Notes: generated from the letters alone by a model not told the origin. 64,000 nucleotides of DNA from Jeotgalibacillus alimentarius (GCF_000829445.1 NZ_JXRQ01000015.1:408127-472126); one strand, 5' to 3'. Positions 15,461-23,362 are shown, numbered from the stretch's first letter. A program made the numbers and translations.

Positions 15461-15491
15461 TTGACCTTTACGCTACGTAAAGCCTTATGCT
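15461..15491 (+). promoter_or_regulatory. MerR-type promoter of the TipAS regulator, with perfect dyad in a 19-bp spacer
   Basis: TTGACC (15461-15466) and TATGCT (15486-15491) are 19 bp apart. The dyad CTTTACG-CTA-CGTAAAG (15466-15482) fills the spacer. Elongated spacers with a central dyad are typical of promoters that MerR proteins activate by DNA distortion. Confidence 0.75.
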
Positions 15492-15513
15492 GTATTTGTC
15501 AGGAGGGGATTTG

Positions 15514-16272
15514 ATGGAATATACAGTTCAGCAGCTTGCAAAGCTGTCAGGTGTGAGTAGCCGCACATTGAGGTATTATGATGAAATTGGTCTGTTAAAG
15601 CCGGCAAGACTCAGTTCATCAGGTTATCGGATATACGGTCAGAAAGAAGTGGATCTGCTGCAGCAGATTCTCTTTTACCGGGAGCTTGAGGTGAGTCTTG
15701 AGGATATCACCGGCATCATTCATCACCTGGACTTTGATCTGATTACAGCTTTGCAGCAGCATGTCCAGAAGCTGCAGGAAAAACATGACCGTCTTGAACA
15801 GATTATCTCAAATGTTCAAAAAACAATTGCAAGTAAAGAAGGAGGTACTCCGATGGCAGATCAGGAGAAGTTTGAAGGATTTAAAAAGAAAATGATTGAC
15901 GAAAATGAACAGAAGTATGGAAGAGAAGTACGTGAGCAGTATGGAAATCAGGTTGCAGATGACAGCAATGCAAAAATGATGGGACTGTCTGAAGCTGACT
16001 TCAAACGGATGAATGAAGTAGAAAAAGAGTTCCTTGAAGAGCTGAAGAAGGCTTATGAAACGGGCGACCCGGCTTCACCTGAAGCACAAAAAGCAGTCGG
16101 TTTGCATAAAGAATGGCTCAGTTTTACATGGCCGCAGTATTCAAAAGAAGCGCATGCCGGCCTTGGTGATATGTACGTGAGCGATGAGCGGTTTACTGCT
16201 TATTACGATCGACACATTGCAGGCGGAACGGTGTTTTTACGTGATGCGATTCATATTTACGCAGCAAAATAA
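15514..16272 (+). CDS. MerR-family activator with TipAS ligand domain (Mta-like)
   Basis: The 252-residue protein has an N-terminal MerR helix-turn-helix (VQQLAKLSGVSSRTLRYYDE, residues 5-24), a coiled-coil dimer helix (80-110) and a C-terminal TipAS domain (130-252, with LHKEWLSFTWPQYSKEAHAG and YDRHIAGGTVFLRDAIHIY). B. subtilis Mta and Streptomyces TipAL have this layout and bind hydrophobic drugs to switch on efflux genes. The ATG at 15514 follows AGGAGGGG. The overlapping elongated promoter suggests autoregulation. No efflux gene is next to it. Confidence 0.88.
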   Translation: MEYTVQQLAKLSGVSSRTLRYYDEIGLLKPARLSSSGYRIYGQKEVDLLQQILFYRELEVSLEDITGIIHHLDFDLITALQQHVQKLQEKHDRLEQIISNVQKTIASKEGGTPMADQEKFEGFKKKMIDENEQKYGREVREQYGNQVADDSNAKMMGLSEADFKRMNEVEKEFLEELKKAYETGDPASPEAQKAVGLHKEWLSFTWPQYSKEAHAGLGDMYVSDERFTAYYDRHIAGGTVFLRDAIHIYAAK

Positions 16273-16285
16273 TAGTTATTCAAAT

Positions 16286-16330
16286 AGTCATTTACGGATT
16301 TGATAAACGATCCTGTAAATGACTTTTTTA
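16286..16330 (+). terminator. Terminator of the TipAS regulator gene
   Basis: AGTCATTTACGGAT pairs with ATCCTGTAAATGACT, followed by six T. Confidence 0.8.
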
Positions 16331-16337
16331 CTGTTAG

Positions 16338-16369
16338 TTGACCATGCAGTGCACCCCATCGTTTAAAAT
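16338..16369 (+). promoter_or_regulatory. Elongated MerR-type promoter of the 16392 operon
   Basis: TTGACC (16338-16343) and TAAAAT (16364-16369) are separated by 20 bp, with a TGCA-G-TGCA dyad in the spacer. This fits autoregulation by the MerR protein encoded next. Confidence 0.55.
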
Positions 16370-16391
16370 ATGTATAAGGAGCTGATGAATC

Positions 16392-16730
16392 ATGTACAGA
16401 GTCAGTGAATTTGCTGAGATAACAGGTCTGAGTAAAGAAACGCTCCGCTACTATGCAGAAGTGGGTCTTCTTGAGCCGGCTTATACTGATCCTGCTAACC
16501 GTTACCGATACTATGATGACGGAAGCTACTTTTTAGCAATACTTCTGACTAAGCTAAGACATTTTGGTTTCACCATACAAGAAATGACTGAAGTGATGAG
16601 GGATGAATCATTTGAAAATCTTGAAGTATTACTTTGGCAAAAGCGGAGAAAAATAGTGAATGAAATAGAAAACTTGAAAGGTAAGATTAAAGAAATTGAC
16701 CAATTTATTGATTCAGGAAAGGATGAATGA
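16392..16730 (+). CDS. MerR-family transcriptional regulator
   Basis: This 112-residue regulator has a MerR DNA-binding domain (VSEFAEITGLSKETLRYYAE, residues 3-22) and a short dimerisation helix ending in a charged tail. No ligand domain is present, so it may sense through its few C-terminal residues or through a partner. AAGGAG lies 12 bases before the ATG. Its stop overlaps the start of an SRPBCC-domain gene. The pair is probably a simple regulator-effector operon. Confidence 0.85.
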   Translation: MYRVSEFAEITGLSKETLRYYAEVGLLEPAYTDPANRYRYYDDGSYFLAILLTKLRHFGFTIQEMTEVMRDESFENLEVLLWQKRRKIVNEIENLKGKIKEIDQFIDSGKDE

Positions 16731-17185
16731 GTATGATCACATGGAAAGAAGAAACGATGATTAATGCGAATATTGAGCAGGTATGGGAGTTATTTAAGGA
16801 TAGAAACATCAAAAGAATCATGCCAAAAGTGATCTCCCACGAACTTGTGGAGGGAGAAGAAACCATTGCAGGTGCAAAGCATCAGCAAACGTACGGCGAA
16901 GGAAAACGCGTGGAGACCTATATAGTACATACCCTTGCTTATGAAGATCATGAGGATGAGAAATATAAGAAGGTGAACTTCATTCTTGGAAAAGCCTTTG
17001 ACACAACGTTTTCTTTTAAGCTGTTAAAAGAAAGTGAGCAGCAGACCAAACTGATCTATGAGGGTCAGAATAAGGGGGCCAATTTTGTTGGGAAAGCTAT
17101 GCTGAAGCTTGCCGGCAAAAAGCAGGATAACAAAGTTGTACTCGAATTTCTTGAAAGAGTCAAAAAAGAAGCGGAAAGTTCCTGA
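16727..17185 (+). CDS. SRPBCC (START-like) domain protein
   Basis: The 152-residue protein begins with ITWKEETMINANIEQVWELF, the usual first strand and helix of the SRPBCC/polyketide-cyclase fold. It continues with seven predicted strands and a long C-terminal helix (VGKAMLKLAGKKQDNKVVLE). The fold makes a deep hydrophobic cavity for lipid-like or aromatic ligands. It overlaps the upstream merR stop (ATGA), so both are translated together. The ligand is unknown; because it is paired with a MerR regulator lacking a sensor domain, it might bind the inducer. Confidence 0.75.
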   Translation: MSMITWKEETMINANIEQVWELFKDRNIKRIMPKVISHELVEGEETIAGAKHQQTYGEGKRVETYIVHTLAYEDHEDEKYKKVNFILGKAFDTTFSFKLLKESEQQTKLIYEGQNKGANFVGKAMLKLAGKKQDNKVVLEFLERVKKEAESS

Positions 17186-17220
17186 AGTGTGATTGAATAT
17201 TCTTATTTTAAATGAATGTA

Positions 17221-17249
17221 TTGACTTATCCGGTTGAATCACTTATATT
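17221..17249 (+). promoter_or_regulatory. Sigma-A promoter of the SAM-riboswitch transcript
   Basis: TTGACT (17221-17226), a 17-bp spacer and TATATT (17244-17249), about 30 bp before the aptamer. Confidence 0.75.
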
Positions 17250-17278
17250 TCAACAATCATTAAAATTTCATAACCATC

Positions 17279-17384
17279 TTCTTATGATGAGAGGCGGAGG
17301 GACTGGCCCTTTGAAGCCTCGGCAGCGGACTCAGATGATGAGTACTGTGCCAATTCCAGCAGGCGTTTGCCTGAGAGATAAGAA
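17279..17384 (+). ncRNA. SAM-I (S-box) riboswitch aptamer
   Basis: The conserved S-box blocks are all present: GAGAGGCGGAGGGACTGGCC, then TGAAGCC, CGGCAGC, a variable P3/P4 region, and GCCTGAGAGATAAG. P1 is formed by TTCTTAT (17279-17285) and ATAAGAA (17378-17384). S-box RNAs bind S-adenosylmethionine and end transcription when it is abundant. Confidence 0.95.
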
Positions 17385-17402
17385 AAGTTGTTTGCTTATT
17401 CA

Positions 17403-17437
17403 AGCCTCTTCTTTTTCTTATTGGAGAGGTTTTTTTG
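17403..17437 (+). terminator. SAM-controlled terminator
   Basis: CCTCT (17405-17409) and AGAGG (17425-17429) form a stem followed by seven T. The 3' strand of P1 (ATAAGAAAAG) can pair with CTTTTTCTTAT in the terminator loop region, giving the expected antiterminator when SAM is absent. Confidence 0.85.
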
Positions 17438-17477
17438 TGTCCGGAAAATATTTCCTTTATACAGTGACTAATTAATT

Positions 17478-17552
17478 CGCTCTGTTAAATCTGGCTGTTG
17501 ATTTCCGCTCCAATCACCAGCTGTGCTGAAACAATATTGGTCTTTAACAAAG
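17478..17552. repeat. MITE-like repeat, internally deleted 75-bp copy with perfect target duplication
   Basis: The copy keeps only the two ends of the family: CTCTGTTAAATCTGGCTGTT... on the left and ...CAGCTGTGCTGAAACAAT then TTTAACAAAG on the right. It is flanked by CTAATTAATT on both sides (17468-17477 and 17553-17562). It lies between the SAM riboswitch terminator and its gene. Confidence 0.7.
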
Positions 17553-17600
17553 CTAATTAATTATTACAGGATACGAATTTAAAACAGGAGGCAATGGATC

Positions 17601-18902
17601 ATGAATGAGGAAAACATTAAAAGCAATCCGCTCGCGCTGATCCCGTTTGGCGTATTTATCTTACTTTTTATCGGATCAGGAATTTTAACAGGCGACTTTT
17701 ATTTCATGCCTGTATTAGTTGCATTGTTCACAGCAATTTTAGTAGCAATGCTGATGAATCGGAAAACAGATTTTCAGACGAAAACGATGCAGCTGGCCAA
17801 AGGAGGCGGCCATCCAAATATTATTTTAATGGTTGTGATCTTCCTTTTAGCCGGGGCATTCGCTTCAGTCGCTGAAGGTGCCGGGGCAGTTGATTCCACA
17901 GTGAATCTTGGACTGTCACTGCTACCGCAGAATCTGCTGATTGTTGGGTTATTCGTTATCGCGTGCTTTATTTCCATTTCAATGGGGACATCAGTTGGAA
18001 CAATTGTTGCACTTGCACCAATCGGGCTTGGTCTGTCAGAACAGACAGATATCGGTGTGGCACTCGCTATGGGTGCGATCGTCAGTGGGGCAATGTTTGG
18101 TGATAACTTATCGATTATTTCCGATACAACGATTGCAGCAGTCCGTACGCAGGGTACAAAAATGAAGGATAAGTTTAAAGCGAATATTTTTATTGTTTTG
18201 CCAGCAGCCATTATTACAGCGATTATCTTCGGGGTGCTGACAACAGGTAACAGCGCTTCCATCGATGGAGACAATCCTTACAATCTGATTCAGGTGTTAC
18301 CGTATCTCGGCGTACTGATTTTTGCTGTTGCCGGTGCAAATGTAATTCTTGTTTTACTCGGTGGTATTATCTTTGCAGGTGTTGTCGGCTTAGCGCTCGG
18401 TCAGTACAGCTTTATGGACTTGATCGGTCTGATTGGAACAGGTTTTTCAAATATGCAGGAGCTTGCGATGATCGCGATTCTACTTGGAGGCCTCGTTGAA
18501 CTGATCAGAGCGAATGGCGGAATTGAATTCCTCCTACAGGCTGTAACAACTCGTGTGAAGTCGAAAAAAGGTGGTGAAGCCGGTATTGCGGGGCTTGTCA
18601 GTACTGTAAATCTTGCAACAGCCAATAACACAATTTCTATTATTACTGCAGGTCCGCTGGCTAAGCAGATCGCAGATGAGTATGATATTGATAAACGCAG
18701 ATCAGCCAGCCTGCTCGATATTTTCTCAAGCTCTGTGCAGGGGATCATTCCTTATGGTGCCCAGCTGCTGGCAGTCGCAGGAGTTGCAGGGATCTCGCCT
18801 GCTGAAATTGTTCCATACTGTATCTATCCGATTCTGATTGCATTGTCAGGTGCGATTGCAATAGGGCTTCAATTTCCGAGGTTTAAAAATAAGGCCGCGT
18901 GA
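17601..18902 (+). CDS. NhaC-family Na+/H+ antiporter-like transporter, SAM-regulated (MetT-type)
   Basis: The 433-residue protein has about eleven membrane helices and NhaC-superfamily marks: SMGTSVGTIVALAPIG near residue 132 and MFGDNLSIISDTTIAAVRTQ near 173. An S-box riboswitch directly controls it. Comparative studies of methionine regulons predicted NhaC-type proteins under such control to be methionine transporters (called MetT), so methionine or a precursor is the likely substrate, not simple Na+/H+ exchange. AGGAGG precedes the ATG. The gene is alone in its transcript. Confidence 0.8.
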   Translation: MNEENIKSNPLALIPFGVFILLFIGSGILTGDFYFMPVLVALFTAILVAMLMNRKTDFQTKTMQLAKGGGHPNIILMVVIFLLAGAFASVAEGAGAVDSTVNLGLSLLPQNLLIVGLFVIACFISISMGTSVGTIVALAPIGLGLSEQTDIGVALAMGAIVSGAMFGDNLSIISDTTIAAVRTQGTKMKDKFKANIFIVLPAAIITAIIFGVLTTGNSASIDGDNPYNLIQVLPYLGVLIFAVAGANVILVLLGGIIFAGVVGLALGQYSFMDLIGLIGTGFSNMQELAMIAILLGGLVELIRANGGIEFLLQAVTTRVKSKKGGEAGIAGLVSTVNLATANNTISIITAGPLAKQIADEYDIDKRRSASLLDIFSSSVQGIIPYGAQLLAVAGVAGISPAEIVPYCIYPILIALSGAIAIGLQFPRFKNKAA

Positions 18903-18937
18903 TCAGTAAAATATGAAGGGCTGCACGAAAAGTTATG

Positions 18938-19000
18938 ATCTCATGAACCATTGGTGTAATCTTGTGAACAACCAGCATAATCTCATAAACACCTCAACTC
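18938..19000. repeat. Three-unit 21-bp periodic repeat (ATCTCATGAAC-like)
   Basis: Units begin at 18938 (ATCTCATGAAC), 18959 (ATCTTGTGAAC) and 18980 (ATCTCATAAAC), exactly 21 bp apart, with unrelated bases between. The period and the conserved AAC end match the array at 8076-8201. Confidence 0.55.
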
Positions 19001-19022
19001 AAAAAATTTCTCATCTTTCTCC

Positions 19023-19051
19023 TTGCACAAAAAATCCGAATCATGTATCAT
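19023..19051 (+). promoter_or_regulatory. Sigma-A promoter of the ribonucleotide reductase leader
   Basis: TTGCAC (19023-19028), 17-bp spacer, TATCAT (19046-19051), about 60 bp before the cobalamin aptamer. Confidence 0.7.
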
Positions 19052-19110
19052 ACCCATATACAATATATAGTAATTGAATTTGATAAACATACAACATATA
19101 GTGTTGCCAA

Positions 19111-19290
19111 AAGATAAGATGCGAGAGATCGCTTAAAAGGGAATCCGGTGAGAAACCGTAACTGCCCCCGCAACTGTATGTGCTGACGAAATGAACAGTC
19201 CACTGTATCAGAGAGCTCTTGTAAAAGGGTGCTGATACGGGAAGGGTTCAAAGTAGAGTGACGCACAAGTCAGGAGACCTGTCTTATTTT
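19111..19290 (+). ncRNA. Cobalamin (AdoCbl) riboswitch
   Basis: The B12-box and surrounding core are clear: AAAAGGGAATCCGGTG, then CCGTAACTGCCCCCGCAACT, a variable arm, GGGAAGGGTTC, and the terminal GTCAGGAGACCTG. P1 is AAGATAAGA (19111-19119) with TCTTATTTT (19282-19290). A terminator lies 100 bp downstream and a class I ribonucleotide reductase follows, so B12 should switch the operon off. Confidence 0.95.
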
Positions 19291-19386
19291 TTGTTTTCAT
19301 TTCTTCGGGGTGTGAGGAAAGAAACGATGGCTTTATCAGACAGGTCCCAACCAGGGACTGTGTTCTTATAATGCGAATCGTTTGCT

Positions 19387-19416
19387 GACCGCCTATCCTG
19401 GATAGGCGGTCTTTTC
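19387..19416 (+). terminator. Cobalamin-controlled terminator
   Basis: GACCGCCTATCC and GATAGGCGGTC form a very stable hairpin followed by TTTTCG. It stands between the aptamer and the reductase genes. Confidence 0.8.
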
Positions 19417-19439
19417 GTATTCACTTACTTAGGTAAACC

Positions 19440-19515
19440 TGTTCAGGTGTACTGGCAGAATTCAGCTGATCCCTTGGAGCGGAAGGCGCAGACTCCCACG
19501 GAAAGGGTCAGCGGT
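19440..19515. repeat. Decayed repeat fragment in the reductase leader
   Basis: The stretch around CTTGGAGCGGAAGGCGCAGA and GACTCCCACGGAAAGGG resembles part of dispersed Bacillaceae repeats (GGAGCGGAAGGCG...GACTCC). It lacks clear ends here, so only a fragment is claimed. Confidence 0.35.
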
Positions 19516-19559
19516 TCTTGGAAAGATTATTAACATACTTAAAATCGGAGGGATCAATC

Positions 19560-21830
19560 ATGACCGTAACTAAAAAACACAATCTCCAACAAACGCTGCA
19601 GACAATTAAAGACGCAGCAGTCACTCATCAGCTCAATGCAACTGAACTCATGCATCAGCTTACACAAAGAGAGGATAATGCCCGTGACTTTGCTATGCAT
19701 TATGCACTGAACCGTGTTGCGATGGACGCACCGGACTGGACGTTCCTTGCAGCACGACTCTATCTGGATGGCTTATACGAACAGGCAGCTGCGAACAGAC
19801 AATACAACCCTGCACAAAAGTACGGCAGTTTCCATCACCTGATCCAGACGCTGATACATAAAGACATCTACTCCGAAGAACTGAACGTATATTCAAAAGC
19901 AGAAATCGATGAACTGAACCTTGAGATTGCACCTGAAAAAGATCACCTGTTCAACTATATCGGACTCTTTCTGTTAGCAGACCGCTATCTTGCACGCGAT
20001 CATGACCGCAGCCTGTATGAACTGCCCCAGGAGCGGCTGATGATTATTGCCATGCTGCTAATGAAGGATGAATCGCGCGATAAGCGGTTGAAGCTTGTCA
20101 AAGAAGCCTACTGGGCTATGAGCAATCTTTATATGACTGTTGCAACGCCTACCTTATCCAATGCCGGTAAAAAGACAGGGCAGCTCGCCTCATGCTTTAT
20201 TGATACAGTGGAGGATTCTCTCGATGGTATTTATACAAACAACTGGGATATCGCACGGCTAAGTAAGGACGGAGGCGGAATCGGCGTTTACTACGGGAAG
20301 GTAAGGGCGCTTGGTTCTGATATTAAGAAGTTCAAAGGGAATTCATCCGGGGTGATTCCGTGGATCCGCCTTTTGAATAATACAGCTGTCAGTGTTGATC
20401 AGCTTGGGCAGCGCCAGGGTGCGGTTGCCGTTTATCTGGATGTGTTTCATAAAGATATGATGAACGGTTTCCTGGATCTGAAGACAAATAACGGAGATGA
20501 GCGAAGAAAAGCGCATGATATTTTTACGGGCGTGTCAATCCCTGATCTGTTTATGAAAAAGCTGGAGGAGACTGATGAAACGGGCCGCAGTATCGGCGAG
20601 TGGCATACGTTTTGTCCGCATGAAGTGAAAACAATCATGGGCTGGAAAGACGCTGAAGGTCAGCCGCTCGGACTTGAAGACTTCTACGATGAAACGGATC
20701 ATCATTATTTCACTGAGAAATATGAAGAAGCGGTCAAGCATCCACTTTTGCCGAGAAAGACATACCGCGCAATGGATATGATGGCGCGGATCATGGTATC
20801 TCAGCTTGAAACAGGGACTCCATATATGTTTTATCGCGATGAAGTGAACCGTCAGAACCCGAATAAGCTGGAAGAAGGCAGAACGTCGATATACTGCAGC
20901 AACCTGTGTACGGAAATTGCACAGAATATGTCTGCTACAACGATTACGAAAGAGTACGAGGATGAGGAAGGGAATATAGTCATTGTCCGTAAACCGGGTG
21001 ATTTTGTGGTGTGTAACCTTTCATCTATTAATCTGGCACGCGCTGTGAAAGGTGATGTGCTTAAGAGGCTGATTCCGATTCAGGTCAGAATGCTGGATAA
21101 TGTGATTGATCTGAATCAGATTACAGTCGGTCAGGCACAGCGGACGAATAAGAAATACCGGGCGATCGGCCTTGGCACATTCGGCTGGCACCACCTGCTG
21201 GCACTTGAATATATTCACTGGGAGTCAGATGAAGCTGTTCAATATGCAGACAGATTGTATGAAACAATTGCTTTTGAAACAATTAAAGCTTCCAGCAGTC
21301 TTGCTCGGGAAAAGGGCGTATACAGTCAGTTCGAAGGATCGGAATGGCAGAGCGGACGATATTTTGAACGAAAAGGCTATCAAAGTGAAAAGTGGCTCAC
21401 CTTACAAAAGCAGGTCAGCGAACAAGGAATCCGCAACGGCTGGTTAATGGCTGTCGCGCCGAATTCATCGACCGCTAAAATCGGCGGATCAACAGATGGC
21501 ATTGATCCGATCTATGCGGTTGAGTACGCAGAGGAAAAGAAGAACTTCAAATTCAAAGTAACGGTTCCGGATCTTGATCACGAGACCTATGAATACTATA
21601 GAAAAAGCCGTCATGAGCTTGATCAGCTCTGGAGTATCCGTCAGAATGCTGCGCGTCAGAAACATGTGGATCAGGGGATCAGCTTTAACTTTTATGTGAA
21701 GCATACGATCAAAGCAAAGGAACTCCTGAATATGCATATGGCAGCCTGGAAGAACGGGCTGAAAACAACGTATTACGTCAGAAGTACATCACAGGCAGAA
21801 ATTGAAGAATGCGAAGCGTGCCACAGCTGA
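19560..21830 (+). CDS. Class I ribonucleotide reductase, large (alpha) subunit
   Basis: The 756-residue protein starts at the ATG at 19560 behind GGAGGG; the longer open frame has no ribosome site. Catalytic features in order are: ASCF (first redox cysteine), YCSNLCTEI (radical cysteine and glutamate), FVVCNLSSINL (second redox cysteine), APNSSTAKIGGSTDGIDP, KTTYYVRS (tyrosine pair of radical transfer) and the C-terminal CEAC shuttle pair. It reduces ribonucleotides with the small subunit encoded 9 bp downstream. It is controlled by a cobalamin riboswitch although the enzyme itself needs no B12. That implies a B12-dependent class II enzyme elsewhere in the genome. Subclass Ia versus Ib is left open. 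Confidence 0.92.
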   Translation: MTVTKKHNLQQTLQTIKDAAVTHQLNATELMHQLTQREDNARDFAMHYALNRVAMDAPDWTFLAARLYLDGLYEQAAANRQYNPAQKYGSFHHLIQTLIHKDIYSEELNVYSKAEIDELNLEIAPEKDHLFNYIGLFLLADRYLARDHDRSLYELPQERLMIIAMLLMKDESRDKRLKLVKEAYWAMSNLYMTVATPTLSNAGKKTGQLASCFIDTVEDSLDGIYTNNWDIARLSKDGGGIGVYYGKVRALGSDIKKFKGNSSGVIPWIRLLNNTAVSVDQLGQRQGAVAVYLDVFHKDMMNGFLDLKTNNGDERRKAHDIFTGVSIPDLFMKKLEETDETGRSIGEWHTFCPHEVKTIMGWKDAEGQPLGLEDFYDETDHHYFTEKYEEAVKHPLLPRKTYRAMDMMARIMVSQLETGTPYMFYRDEVNRQNPNKLEEGRTSIYCSNLCTEIAQNMSATTITKEYEDEEGNIVIVRKPGDFVVCNLSSINLARAVKGDVLKRLIPIQVRMLDNVIDLNQITVGQAQRTNKKYRAIGLGTFGWHHLLALEYIHWESDEAVQYADRLYETIAFETIKASSSLAREKGVYSQFEGSEWQSGRYFERKGYQSEKWLTLQKQVSEQGIRNGWLMAVAPNSSTAKIGGSTDGIDPIYAVEYAEEKKNFKFKVTVPDLDHETYEYYRKSRHELDQLWSIRQNAARQKHVDQGISFNFYVKHTIKAKELLNMHMAAWKNGLKTTYYVRSTSQAEIEECEACHS

Positions 21831-21839
21831 GGAGGAATA

Positions 21840-22877
21840 ATGATGACATTAACAAAAATGAAGCTGTTGAATCCGGAACATCCGAATAAATCGACAGGTA
21901 TTATTAATGGGGAAAATTCAGGTCTGCTGAACTGGAATGATATTGCCCACCCGCAGATGTATGACCTTTATCAGACGCTGCTGTCAAACTTCTGGAAAGC
22001 ACAGGAGATTAATATGCAGGATGATATTAAACAGTGGGATCACTTGAGTGAAAAGGAGAAGGATATCTTCCTTCGCATTAATACACAGCTGGCCTCACTC
22101 GACAGTCTGCAAACACCAACAATGAACCAGGTGATGGATTATGTAACGGACTCGAGCTTTAAAGCGATTTTTGCGGTAATCTCACAGCAGGAAGCGGTAC
22201 ACAATGAATCCTATTCCTATATTTTAAGCTCGCTTGTGCCGCTGAGTGAACAGAATCAGCGTTTTAACGAGGCAAAATCAGATCCGATTGTGAGAAAACG
22301 CAATGAATACATTTTAGAAGCTTATGAGCAGTTTAGAGAGCAGCCAACTGCAGAAAACCTCTTTAAGCTTGCGGTCAACTCTATCAATCTCGAAGGCATT
22401 TATTTTTATGCGGGCTTTGCATTCTTTTATCACCTTGCGCGCAATCAGAAGATGCTGAAGACGAGTACGATGATCAGTTATATTCAGCGTGATGAGATGC
22501 AGCACGCATATTTCATGTCACAGTTTATCAGAATTCTTTTAGCGGAAAATCCTGAACTGAATACTGCTGAAAACATTGATTATATCTATCAGTCTATTGG
22601 CAGGGCGGTTGAACTGGAAAAAGAGTGGTCCCGTGAGATCTTAGCTGGCATTGATGGGATTGATCTTAATGAATTTGAGCAATATGTAGAATATCTGGCG
22701 AACAAACGTCTGAGACAGCTTGGCCTTGAAAACTCCTTTGAAGAGATACAGAATCCGATGCCGTGGATTCAGGTGTTCAGTGATGAAATGATGAATGAAA
22801 CAAAATCTGATTTCTTTGAGCAGAAGTCGAGAACGTATACAAAGGTGTCCTCTTCAAATGGATTTGATGAGCTGTGA
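21840..22877 (+). CDS. Class I ribonucleotide reductase, small (beta) subunit
   Basis: The 345-residue protein has the dimetal-site ligands of the ferritin-like R2 fold: LDSLQ, EAVH (ExxH), NLEGIYF, and DEMQH (ExxH). The radical tyrosine is conserved four residues after the first ExxH histidine (HNESYSYI), so this is a tyrosyl-radical enzyme and not a class Ic or Ie variant. It follows the alpha gene by 9 bp and overlaps the flavodoxin gene by 4 bp. Manganese or iron as metal cannot be told from sequence. Confidence 0.92.
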   Translation: MMTLTKMKLLNPEHPNKSTGIINGENSGLLNWNDIAHPQMYDLYQTLLSNFWKAQEINMQDDIKQWDHLSEKEKDIFLRINTQLASLDSLQTPTMNQVMDYVTDSSFKAIFAVISQQEAVHNESYSYILSSLVPLSEQNQRFNEAKSDPIVRKRNEYILEAYEQFREQPTAENLFKLAVNSINLEGIYFYAGFAFFYHLARNQKMLKTSTMISYIQRDEMQHAYFMSQFIRILLAENPELNTAENIDYIYQSIGRAVELEKEWSREILAGIDGIDLNEFEQYVEYLANKRLRQLGLENSFEEIQNPMPWIQVFSDEMMNETKSDFFEQKSRTYTKVSSSNGFDEL

Positions 22878-23326
22878 AAACGCTGATTGTGTATGCAAGC
22901 AGAACCGGTAATACAGAACGGCTTGCGAACATCCTGTATGAAAAAAGCCTTGAGGCTGGTAATGAGACAGATTATGTTGAGGTTGGGGACGTTCATGTGC
23001 AAAAGTTGTCCTCCTATGAAGCATGTATAGTCGTAACTTATACATGGGGCAGCGGTGATTTGCCGAGGGAAATGATTCCTTTATTTAAAGCATTTGAACG
23101 TGCTGATTTGTGGCGTCTGGTCACTGGAGTCGCTGGAACGGGGGATCAGTGTTATCCGCATTATTGCGGAGCAGTCGACCGTTTCAGGGATATGCTGCAT
23201 GCAAAGACTGATCTTGCGGTGACATTAAAAGTTGAACTGGCACCGCAGCAGTCAGACGTTGAAAAATGCAGTTTATTTATAGATAAGCTGATCGCTCGAA
23301 AACGTATACTTTTAAGTGCACATTAA
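22874..23326 (+). CDS. Flavodoxin, likely activase of the adjacent reductase
   Basis: The 150-residue protein starts GTGAAAACG, overlapping the beta-subunit stop. It has the flavodoxin phosphate loop near the N-terminus (YASRTGNTERLA, residues 6-17), a TYTWGSGDLP loop near 53-62 and a GTGDQCY loop near 87. It is longer than typical NrdI and looks like a short-chain flavodoxin. Position in the operon suggests a role like NrdI: supplying the oxidant or electrons to build the tyrosyl radical cofactor. That role is inferred from context. Confidence 0.85.
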   Translation: MKTLIVYASRTGNTERLANILYEKSLEAGNETDYVEVGDVHVQKLSSYEACIVVTYTWGSGDLPREMIPLFKAFERADLWRLVTGVAGTGDQCYPHYCGAVDRFRDMLHAKTDLAVTLKVELAPQQSDVEKCSLFIDKLIARKRILLSAH

Positions 23327-23361
23327 AACCGTTGGGGATAAACGATTCCCAACGGTTTTAA
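23323..23361. terminator. Bidirectional terminator
   Basis: TTAAAACCGTTGGG and CCCAACGGTTTTAA are perfectly complementary and flanked by A- and T-rich ends, between convergent genes. Confidence 0.85.
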
Positions 23362-23362
23362 T

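Noticed and set aside
17774..18274. 166-codon minus-strand frame in the NhaC-family gene
   Set aside because: It is antisense to membrane helices; its serine/threonine/isoleucine-rich composition is the usual mirror of hydrophobic codons.
19518..19559. Longer N-terminus of the reductase alpha subunit
   Set aside because: The extra 14 codons start with TTG in a decayed repeat and lack a ribosome site, whereas ATG 19560 has GGAGGG at proper distance.
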